Positions 1-5,314 of a stretch of DNA of 14,793 bases are shown here, one piece after another. The DNA lies in contig CALGFH010000082.1 of assembly GCA_937881255.1 (NCBI GenBank), positions 1 through 14,793 of the forward strand, in the 5' to 3' direction. This DNA comes from an uncultured Actinomycetes bacterium. GTDB lineage: Bacteria > Actinomycetota > CALGFH01. The translations under genes and the position numbers were made by a program. Under the pieces are notes generated by a model. The model ran no database searches, had not been told where the DNA came from, and was given only the letters and a program-made list of their open reading frames with translations. Each line of letters starts with the position of its first letter. Position 1 is the stretch's first letter.

Positions 1-934
1 ATCCGGCTGAGCTGCCCATCACAAGCTCGTCGTAGTAATGACCATCGACCAGCGCCGCCAGGATGAGGTGCTGGTCGTCGGCCAGGGCGTGGGCCTCCAC
101 ATGCACACCCATAAAGCCGCTGGAGAACCCCACTCGCGTGACGGTGATCTCGAGCTGGGCCGTGCCGGTCTGGTCGGTGACGGTCAGCGTGTCGCCGATC
201 CGGCCGGTCGCCACCTTGGCCGGCGGCGGCTCGATGGGGACCGGTTCCTCGGTCACCGAAGCCTCGGGGCTGTCCACCACCGTCGGTGTGGCCTGGGCCT
301 GCTCCGCGGCGGGTGCAACCCGGGGCTCGTCGGTGACGGCGACCACGGCCGCCACCAGCAGCCCCACCCCGGCCAGTAGCGGTGGTGCTGCCGGGACCAT
401 CCAGCTGTAGGCGCGGTCGATCTGGGCCTGCTCGGGATCGTCATGGTGGTAGCGGACGGGAACCGCGCTGCCGATCCTGGGCTGGCGTCCGCTGAAGCCT
501 AGCCCCGAGGTGAAGGTCACCGTGCGGCCGTCGGTGGTCGTGAACTCCACCACCGGATGGTAGGTGCGCGAGGGCAGGTTGTCGGACCCCCGCCCTGTGT
601 CCTCCTCGACGCCGACCACGGTGCCCTGCACCTTGACACCGTGCTTGAGCAGTGCCCGGGTGCGCAGCTGCAGGGGCAGGACAACCCCCAGGAGCGTGAC
701 GCCCGCGGCGACCAGGATCAGGCCCCGGGTGGTGGGGGCCAGCGAATCCAAGACCCCTGAGAGCAGCAGGACGACGGCGCCCAGCGAAACGGCAAGGCCA
801 ACACCGGCGCGTCCCCGGAACGATACGTCCACTGGGTGCCATCCTTGCCGTCGCCGCTGGCGGTGCTGTTCGGGAGTATGGGCAGTCCACCTCTGGCGCA
901 CAAGGTCCATTCCGCCCAGCCCCCGACGGCCCAT
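1..934 (-). CDS. DUF3592-domain membrane protein with extracytoplasmic tail (3' end outside window)
   Basis: The frame stays open for 311 codons to the left edge, so the C-terminus is missing. Residues 1-40 are basic and cytoplasmic. Hydrophobic segments lie at about 42-63, 71-90 and 180-200. Between the second and third is a DUF3592 domain (about 98-175), recognisable by YHPVVEF near 125 and a TDGRTVTF strand followed by GSAVPVRYHHDDPEQA. After the third helix comes a Pro/Glu/Ala linker (about 201-245). Then comes a beta-rich segment beginning IGDTLTVTD, which resembles the DUF4352 immunoglobulin-like fold. DUF3592 proteins have no settled function; I infer a small envelope protein. Start choice is uncertain: ATG at 934 or a second in-frame ATG at 910, the latter preceded by a G-rich stretch. 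The domain call rests on motif recognition only. Confidence 0.7.
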   Translation of the reverse strand, partial: MGRRGLGGMDLVRQRWTAHTPEQHRQRRRQGWHPVDVSFRGRAGVGLAVSLGAVVLLLSGVLDSLAPTTRGLILVAAGVTLLGVVLPLQLRTRALLKHGVKVQGTVVGVEEDTGRGSDNLPSRTYHPVVEFTTTDGRTVTFTSGLGFSGRQPRIGSAVPVRYHHDDPEQAQIDRAYSWMVPAAPPLLAGVGLLVAAVVAVTDEPRVAPAAEQAQATPTVVDSPEASVTEEPVPIEPPPAKVATGRIGDTLTVTDQTGTAQLEITVTRVGFSSGFMGVHVEAHALADDQHLILAALVDGHYYDELVMGSSAG

Positions 935-1333
935 CGGCCCTACGTTGTCGGCCGGCCGATCCGATCCTTTCGCGGAGGACGGCCGTGCCAGAGGCCTCCG
1001 GGACCCGAACCTGACGGTCCGTACCGGGTCCGCAGCAGAAGGGCAAACCACGGACAAGAGCGGGCACGAGCGGTCACGGGCGGCGAGCGAAACCGCAGGT
1101 CGCTCAGCCCACGGCCTTCCAACCTGGGGCGGGGGAGTGCGGCCACATGCCCGAACATGGGCCGCACTGGGGCCGCGGACAACCCAACATCAGCGGTCAG
1201 CAGCGGACAACCACGGTCAACAGCATTGCAGGTCAACCCGCCCGTCGGCTGGTAGTGCGACCACCTGGACCCCGCTTGCAACGACGAGGGTCACAGGTTC
1301 GAGTCTGTCACGCCCACCTCTTGAACCGGCAGG
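935..1333. other. Gene-free interval, about 400 bp
   Basis: No reading frame here looks coding on either strand: the open frames lack recognisable domains and have mixed codon usage. The stretch from about 1140 to 1245 is less GC-rich than the flanking genes and contains imperfect short repeats, such as GCGGACAACC near 1176 and again near 1203, and several GGTCAAC copies (near 1215, 1231 and 1332). It should contain the promoter of the leftward DUF3592 gene, but I see no convincing -35/-10 pair. Its right end holds a tRNA-like 3' half, listed separately. The interval may be an old integration scar. Confidence 0.5.
1272..1319 (+). pseudogene. Degenerate 3' half of a tRNA gene
   Basis: From 1286 the sequence reads like the end of a tRNA: a variable-loop-like AGGGTC, T-arm strand ACAGG (1293-1297), the invariant T-loop TTCGAGT (1298-1304), then CTGT and an acceptor-like CACGCCCA ending near 1317. 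A normal T-stem would read CCTGT; one C is missing, which breaks the five-base-pair stem. The matching 5' acceptor strand GGGCGTG and a D-stem are absent at the expected distance upstream, although a GGTAGTGC element resembling a D-loop end is present at 1251. I therefore call it a relic, not a working tRNA. Chance resemblance cannot be excluded. Confidence 0.4.
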
Positions 1334-1708
1334 TCAACCTTCCGGCTCGAACACCTGGCGGAGCTCGATCTCGACCTCGGCGCCGTACTCGCCCGGGTAG
1401 ATCTGTGACCACGCCTGGAAGGGGAACCGCTCGGCCCATTCGACGGCCTCGTCCATCGACGGCACCTGGAGGATCCAGTAGCCGGCGATCAGCTGCTTCG
1501 ACTCGGGGAACGGCCCGTCGACGACCGAGCGGTTCCCCCCGGAGCGCCGCACCCGCCTCCCCATGGCGCTGGGGAGCAGCCCGGCCAGGTCGATGAGCAC
1601 GCCGGCCGCCTTGAGCTCGTCGTTGTACCTGCCCATGGCGCCGAGGAGCTCCTCGCTGGGGGCTGCGCCCGGCTGCGGATCCCCCTTGATCATCACCATC
1701 ACCCGCAT
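1334..1708 (-). CDS. YCII-related (DGPF) family protein
   Basis: A 124-residue single-domain protein. The N-terminus MRVMVMIKGD and the motif VDGPF (63-67) followed by ESKQLIAGYWIL and a Pro-Ser-Met-Asp-Glu helix are typical of the YCII/DGPF ferredoxin-like fold. In actinomycetes this fold appears as stand-alone proteins of unknown biochemical role, often beside ECF sigma factors. No sigma factor is present here. The start is supported by AGGAGG seven bases upstream of the ATG. It lies 18 bp downstream of the desaturase stop on the same strand, so the two probably share a transcript. Family assignment is firm; function is unknown. Confidence 0.85.
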   Translation of the reverse strand: MRVMVMIKGDPQPGAAPSEELLGAMGRYNDELKAAGVLIDLAGLLPSAMGRRVRRSGGNRSVVDGPFPESKQLIAGYWILQVPSMDEAVEWAERFPFQAWSQIYPGEYGAEVEIELRQVFEPEG

Positions 1709-1726
1709 GGCAGGCCTCCTTGGCCG

Positions 1727-2782
1727 CTAGCTCTCGGGAACGGGCCGCAGGGGGGCGCCGACGGCGTGGAGGTGGCGGAGGGCTTCGGCGTAGGAGCCGA
1801 AGAGGCTGGCTTCGGCGTAGGGGAGGTCGTGCTGGCGGCAGAACTCCCGGACCAGGGGCTGGGCGTGGCGCAGGTTGGGGCGGGGCATGTTCGGGAACAG
1901 GTGGTGCTCGATCTGGTAGTTGAGGCCGCCGAGGAGGAAGTCGACGAAGCGGCTGCCGCGGACGTTGCGGGAGGTCAGCACCTGGCGGCGCAGGAAGTCG
2001 AGCTGGTCGGCTTCGGTGAGGGTCGGCATGCCCTTGTGGTTGGGGGCGAACGAGCAGCCCAGGTACAGGCCGAACAATCCCTGCTGGACCAGGGCGAAGG
2101 CGACCGCCTGGAGCGGCGTGAGCACCAGCAGCAGGGCCGTCACGTAGGCGGCGGCATGCACCAGGAGCAGGAGCCCCTCGACCAGGTTGGCCCGGCCGCG
2201 GCCACCGAGGATGGACTTCATGCTGGCCACATGGAGGTGGCCGGCCTCCAGCAGCAGGAGGGGGAAGAACAGGAACGCCTGGGAGCGGGCGATCACCCGG
2301 GCCAGGCCCCGCTTGCCGCGGGCCTGGGCGGCGGTGAAGGCCAGGGCGGCGATGCCGATGTCGGGATCCAGGTCCTCGTCGTTGGGGTTGCTGTGGTGGG
2401 CGTTGTGCTTGGGGACCCACCAGCCGAAGCTGATCCCGACCAGCAGGTTGCCGTTGACCAGGCCGACCAGGTCGTTGGCCCGCCGGGTGCGGAAGATCTG
2501 CCGGTGGCCGGCGTCGTGGCCGACAAAGGCGAGCTGGGTGGCCAGGATCGCCAGGTAGACCGCCGTGAGCAGCTGCCACCAGGACTCACCGATGCGGAAG
2601 AACCCGACCCCTCCGGCGGCCAGCAGGACCAGGTTCAGGCCGATCCGGGCCCCATACCACCCGCGCCGCCGGTCCAGCAGGCCGGCCTGCTTGAGCTGCC
2701 GGGACAGCTGGGTGTACTCGTTCCATCGTCGCGTGGGCGCCCGCGTCGTTCCAGCGGGCAGCGGTTGGTCGAGGCTGGCCAT
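1727..2782 (-). CDS. Membrane fatty acid desaturase (three-His-box, DesA3/acyl desaturase type)
   Basis: A 351-residue di-iron acyl desaturase. All three histidine boxes are intact: HDAGH (89-93), HNAHH (126-130) and QIEHH (290-294), the last followed by LFPNMPRPNL. Hydrophobic segments lie near 49-62, 70-87, 105-122 and around 190-235. The protein lacks a fused cytochrome b5 or reductase domain, so it must take electrons from a partner not encoded here. In this family the enzyme introduces a double bond into membrane-bound acyl chains; mycobacterial DesA3 (stearoyl-CoA delta-9) is a familiar relative. The Gln in the third box also occurs in front-end desaturases, so the double-bond position cannot be read from sequence. 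The start has GAGGAG six bases upstream. It probably leads a two-gene operon with the YCII protein and is likely controlled through the CAGTTG repeats upstream. Confidence 0.92.
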   Translation of the reverse strand: MASLDQPLPAGTTRAPTRRWNEYTQLSRQLKQAGLLDRRRGWYGARIGLNLVLLAAGGVGFFRIGESWWQLLTAVYLAILATQLAFVGHDAGHRQIFRTRRANDLVGLVNGNLLVGISFGWWVPKHNAHHSNPNDEDLDPDIGIAALAFTAAQARGKRGLARVIARSQAFLFFPLLLLEAGHLHVASMKSILGGRGRANLVEGLLLLVHAAAYVTALLLVLTPLQAVAFALVQQGLFGLYLGCSFAPNHKGMPTLTEADQLDFLRRQVLTSRNVRGSRFVDFLLGGLNYQIEHHLFPNMPRPNLRHAQPLVREFCRQHDLPYAEASLFGSYAEALRHLHAVGAPLRPVPES

Positions 2783-2864
2783 GCGGGCTCCTCAGGTCGT
2801 CGGGACGGCGGCCCGGGTCCGGGAGCCTCGCAAGCGACGGCCGCGCTGACAGCATCGGCCTCAC

Positions 2865-2905
2865 CAACAGTTGTACCGCAACCTGGCAGTTGTGCAAACA
2901 GTTGC
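2865..2905. promoter_or_regulatory. CAGTTG repeat cluster, candidate operator of the desaturase
   Basis: Three copies of CAGTTG lie at 2868-2873, 2887-2892 and 2899-2904. The first is the right arm of a short palindrome, CAAC-A-GTTG (2865-2873). A GTTG/CAAC inverted pair spans 2870-2882, and the third copy sits in an imperfect palindrome, GCAAACAGTTGC. They overlap the candidate desaturase promoter, which suggests a repressor site. No regulator gene for it is in the window; TetR-type control is common for such desaturases, but assigning it here is inference. Confidence 0.4.
2870..2897 (-). promoter_or_regulatory. Candidate desaturase promoter
   Basis: Read on the minus strand, TTGCAC (2892-2897) and TACAAC (2870-2875) are separated by 16 bp. 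They are partial matches to the -35 and -10 boxes: three of six and four of six bases respectively. Transcription from here would leave a leader of roughly 80 bases before the ATG at 2782. The rest of the 184-bp space between the two divergent genes shows nothing else obvious. Confidence 0.3.
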
Positions 2906-2954
2906 CGGTGATGCCCGGGGGGATCGGAGGTGGATTCCTGTCGGACCCGTCTCC

Positions 2955-2960
2955 TACCCT
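2955..2960 (+). promoter_or_regulatory. Candidate -10 box (TACCCT) for a leaderless transcript
   Basis: TACCCT matches the actinobacterial TANNNT -10 pattern and lies exactly six bases before the GTG at 2967, with no ribosome-binding site between them. That spacing would place transcription start on the start codon itself. No clear -35 box is visible. Confidence 0.4.
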
Positions 2961-2966
2961 TGCCTG

Positions 2967-4076
2967 GTGACCGTCCACGAGCTCTCCCGCCTCGACGCGC
3001 GCCGCATCGCCGTCCGCGCCCAGCTGCTGGACAGCCGGCGCCCGGCCGGGCTGCTCGAGGTGGTGCGCCAGCTGACGCTGCTCCAGATCGACCCGACCGC
3101 CGCCATCGCGCCCAATGCCGACCTGGTGGCCTGGAGCCGGCTCGGGGCGTCGTACTCGCCGGCCGAGCTCGGCACCGCGCTCGCCGACCGGAGGCTGCTG
3201 GAGCTGCGGGCGATGATCCGGCCCAGCGAGGACCTGGCCCTCTACCGGGCCGACATGGCCGGCTGGGACCGGGCCGAGCGCGGGCAGCAGCCCGGCTGGC
3301 GGGCGTCCGTGCGCGACTGGGTCCGGGCCAACGACGCCTGTCGTCTGGACATCCTCGACCGGCTCGGCGCCTCGGGGCCGCTGCCGTCGCGCGACCTTCC
3401 CGACACCTGCAAGGTGCCGTGGCGGTCGACCGGGTGGACCAACAACCGCAACGTCACCCAGCTGCTGGAGTGCATGGTGCTGCGGGGCGAGGTCGCGATC
3501 GCCGGGCGACGGGGCGGCGACCGGCTGTGGGACCTGGCGGCCCGGGTCTACCCCGACGACCCGGTGGTTCCGAGCGACGAGGCGCTGCGCATCCGCAACC
3601 AGCGGCGGCTGCGGGCCCTGGGCATCGCCCGGGCCCGGGGTCCGGAATGCCCGGTCGAGCCGGCGGACGTGGGCGAGGCGGGCGAGCCGGCCGTGGTCGA
3701 GGGGGTCAAGGGCACCTGGCGGGTCGACCCTTCCCTGCTCGGCCAGCCGTTCTCGGGGCGGGCGGCGCTGCTGTCGCCCTTCGACCGGCTGCTCCACGAC
3801 CGCAAGCGCACGGTCGAGCTGTTCGAGTTCGACTACCAGCTGGAGATGTACAAGCCCGCCGCCAAGCGCCGCTGGGGGTACTTCGCGCTCCCGATCCTGT
3901 ACGGCGACCGGCTGGTGGGGAAGCTCGACGCCACCGCCGACCGCACGGCCGGGGTGCTGCGGGTCGACGCCGTCCACCAGGACGTGCCCTTCGACCGGGC
4001 CATGACCGCCGCCGTGGACGGCGAGATCAAGGACCTGGCCCACTGGCTCGAGCTGGACCTCACGCTGCCCGGCTGA
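2967..4076 (+). CDS. Winged-helix (HTH_42) protein, YcaQ/AlkX-like putative DNA glycosylase
   Basis: A 369-residue protein of the HTH_42 family, whose studied members (E. coli YcaQ/AlkX and Streptomyces AlkZ) unhook DNA interstrand crosslinks or bulky alkylation adducts. The N-terminal helical region LSRLDARRIAVRAQLL leads to QID at residues 40-42, matching the catalytic Q-phi-D motif of YcaQ-type enzymes. Near the C-terminus is the family signature LLSPFDRLLHDRKR followed by LFEFDYQLEMY and a YGDRLVGKLD strand. GTG at 2967 is preferred because it sits six bases after a TACCCT box and gives the usual family length. An upstream TTG at 2871 would add 32 non-conserved residues and run through the operator region. 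The gene is divergent from the desaturase and convergent with the cupin gene. Family is secure; glycosylase activity is inferred from the motif. Confidence 0.85.
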   Translation: MTVHELSRLDARRIAVRAQLLDSRRPAGLLEVVRQLTLLQIDPTAAIAPNADLVAWSRLGASYSPAELGTALADRRLLELRAMIRPSEDLALYRADMAGWDRAERGQQPGWRASVRDWVRANDACRLDILDRLGASGPLPSRDLPDTCKVPWRSTGWTNNRNVTQLLECMVLRGEVAIAGRRGGDRLWDLAARVYPDDPVVPSDEALRIRNQRRLRALGIARARGPECPVEPADVGEAGEPAVVEGVKGTWRVDPSLLGQPFSGRAALLSPFDRLLHDRKRTVELFEFDYQLEMYKPAAKRRWGYFALPILYGDRLVGKLDATADRTAGVLRVDAVHQDVPFDRAMTAAVDGEIKDLAHWLELDLTLPG

Positions 4077-4097
4077 GCGACGGACCGGCGCCTGAGG

Positions 4098-4448
4098 TCA
4101 GGTCCCGGGGCCAAGGGGCGGCGCGTCGGCCGGGGCGCCGGCGGGCGGCGGCTCCTTGAGCTCGACGAAGATGGAGTGGCTCTCGGTGGTGCCGATGTTC
4201 TCGCCGGCGTGCTCCTGGGCGCCGATCCAGCGGACCTGGCCGTCTGGCAGGTCGACGTCGGCCTGGAGGCCGTCGCCGCCGTGGAGGCGGCGCCGGAAGG
4301 AGCTCAGGGTGACCATCACGCTGTCGGGATGGCCGTGGGGGTGGGTCCGTTCCCCCGGGCGGTCGCGGTACTCCAGGACCCGGACGCGGTCGTTCTCGAA
4401 GACCACCCGGTACAGGCCGGGGTCGGTGATCGTAGGATCCGAGGGCAT
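4098..4448 (-). CDS. Small single-domain cupin protein
   Basis: A 116-residue beta-barrel protein. The N-terminal RVVFENDRVRVLEYRDRPGE, the His cluster THPHGHPD (H36, H38, H40), VMVTLSSFRRRL and the later EHAGENIGTTESHSIFVELK (H80, H91) fit a small cupin family seen in actinomycetes. The three N-terminal His and a C-terminal His could bind a metal. Substrate is unknown. ATG at 4448 is chosen over GTG at 4454, because GGAAAGG lies five bases upstream of the ATG and would be too close to the GTG. The tail after residue 98 is Pro/Ala-rich and probably disordered. Its 5' end is only 29 bp from the divergent gene at 4478. Confidence 0.75.
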   Translation of the reverse strand: MPSDPTITDPGLYRVVFENDRVRVLEYRDRPGERTHPHGHPDSVMVTLSSFRRRLHGGDGLQADVDLPDGQVRWIGAQEHAGENIGTTESHSIFVELKEPPPAGAPADAPPLGPGT

Positions 4449-4477
4449 GGCCACCTTTCCGTAGACGGGGTTCCATC

Positions 4478-4912
4478 ATGGCGCGGCGGCTGCCGACCAC
4501 CAACCGGGTGATGGCGGTGCTGGACACGGCCGGTGCCGCCGAGGCCGCCGCCGGCGCCCTCGAGCGGGAGGGGTTCGGCTCCGACGCCGTGGTCGTGCTG
4601 GCGGGGGAGGGGGACGCCGAGCGGATCGACAGCCTCGGCAACGTCGGCGGGGTGTGGGCGCGGGCCAGGCGGCTGCTGTCGTTCACCCTGGCCGACCAGG
4701 TGGTCGACCTGGCCGTGTACGTGGCCGCCCTGCGGGACGGGCGCACGGTGGTGTCGGTGCTGGTGTCGGGGGACGCCGCCCGGGAACGGGCCAAGCGGGC
4801 CCTGGCCGGGTCGGGCGCCCACTTCGTGAACTTCTTCGGGCGCTTCGCCACCGAGGACATGGTCCCCTGGCGCGGGCCCGAGCTGCCGCTGCCGCCCTGG
4901 CTGCGGCGCTAG
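4478..4912 (+). CDS. Conserved protein of unknown function, general-stress-protein-17M-like
   Basis: A 144-residue soluble protein. Residues 9-40 form a beta-alpha unit (RVMAVLDTAGAAEAAAGALEREGF, then DAVVVLAGEGDAERID). A second unit (about 89-125) reads RTVVSVLVSG and then HFVNFFGRFATEDM. This repeated ferredoxin-like layout, ending in a gap-then-FGR-x-x-x-EDM signature, resembles actinobacterial proteins annotated as similar to general stress protein 17M. No catalytic residues can be named. No strong ribosome-binding site precedes the ATG, only ACGGGG about ten bases upstream. The stop codon overlaps that of the convergent cupin gene within the palindrome CTAG. I do not know its function. 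Confidence 0.7.
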   Translation: MARRLPTTNRVMAVLDTAGAAEAAAGALEREGFGSDAVVVLAGEGDAERIDSLGNVGGVWARARRLLSFTLADQVVDLAVYVAALRDGRTVVSVLVSGDAARERAKRALAGSGAHFVNFFGRFATEDMVPWRGPELPLPPWLRR

Positions 4913-5256
4913 GCCGACTCGGCCGGGGCGAAGAAGACCAGCACCGAGAGGCGCTCGGTGACGTCGTGGAAGCGGTGGGGGACGGTGCGGCCGACGAACA
5001 GCACCCCGCCCGGCTCCACCGGGTGGTCCCGGCCGGCGACCATCAGCTGGGCCCGGCCGGAGAGGACCACGTAGACCTCGTCCTCCTGGTGGGGCTCCTG
5101 GGGGTCGTCGGCCCCCGGCTCCAGGACGTACAGGCCGCAGCTCATCGAGTCGCGGCGCAGGAACTCGAGGTACAGCTCGCCGGTGCGATGCTGCACCTCG
5201 GCCCGGGCCTCCTCGAGGGAAGCGGCGTCGAATGCCTGGACGGCGGGTTCGTCCAC
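4909..5256 (-). CDS. Cupin_2 domain protein
   Basis: A 115-residue cupin. Motif 1 is PHQEDEVYVVLSG (H56, E58, E60) and motif 2 is PGGVLFVGRTVPHRFHDV (H94), which gives the usual His/Glu/His metal set. The N-terminal 35 residues are helical and extend the common core. Such small cupins may be sugar isomerases, dioxygenase-like enzymes or ligand sensors, and nothing here decides between these. The GTG start at 5256 is favoured by the family alignment and by a TAGGAT box six bases upstream, which suggests a leaderless mRNA. The gene is divergent from the ABC permease across about 58 bp, so the two may respond to a shared signal. Confidence 0.82.
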   Translation of the reverse strand: MDEPAVQAFDAASLEEARAEVQHRTGELYLEFLRRDSMSCGLYVLEPGADDPQEPHQEDEVYVVLSGRAQLMVAGRDHPVEPGGVLFVGRTVPHRFHDVTERLSVLVFFAPAESA

Positions 5257-5262
5257 CCGCGC

Positions 5263-5268
5263 ATCCTA
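5263..5268 (-). promoter_or_regulatory. Candidate -10 box (TAGGAT) of the cupin gene, leaderless
   Basis: On the minus strand TAGGAT fits TANNNT and ends six bases before the GTG start at 5256, the same geometry as the TACCCT box before the gene at 2967. There is no good Shine-Dalgarno sequence in the gap (GCGCGG). No -35 box is evident. Confidence 0.45.
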
Positions 5269-5301
5269 CCCCGGTGCTTCGGCCGCGCCTGGTCAGCGCG
5301 G

Positions 5302-5307
5302 TATCGT
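5302..5307 (+). promoter_or_regulatory. Candidate -10 box (TATCGT) of the ABC operon, leaderless
   Basis: TATCGT ends seven bases before the ATG at 5315, with only GAGCGCG between. A transcript starting near the ATG would carry no leader. An in-frame GTG (5306) overlaps this box and is therefore an unlikely start. Confidence 0.4.
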
Positions 5308-5314
5308 GAGCGCG

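Noticed and set aside
1140..1260. A CRISPR or tandem repeat array
   Set aside because: The GCGGACAACC and GGTCAAC repeats are short, imperfect and irregularly spaced.
940..1281. A 113-residue minus-strand frame in the gene-free interval
   Set aside because: No recognisable motif, no ribosome-binding site at the start, codon use unlike the neighbouring genes.
1234..1319. A complete functional tRNA
   Set aside because: The T-stem lacks a base, no 5' acceptor strand pairs with CACGCCC, no anticodon stem can be formed, and the spacing between the D-loop-like GG and the T-loop is about 11 bases too long.
2586..4043. A 485-residue minus-strand frame opposite the HTH_42 gene
   Set aside because: Composition is a mirror of the real gene's codons, and it runs through the intergenic operator and into the desaturase in the wrong frame.
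2871..4076. A TTG start at 2871 for the HTH_42 gene
   Set aside because: It adds 32 residues without family similarity, overlaps the repeat cluster, and leaves the well-spaced TACCCT-GTG arrangement unexplained.
4098..5256. The two cupins as a gentisate or homogentisate dioxygenase
   Set aside because: Both are about 115 residues with one cupin domain, whereas those dioxygenases are around three times longer; only the general fold is shared.
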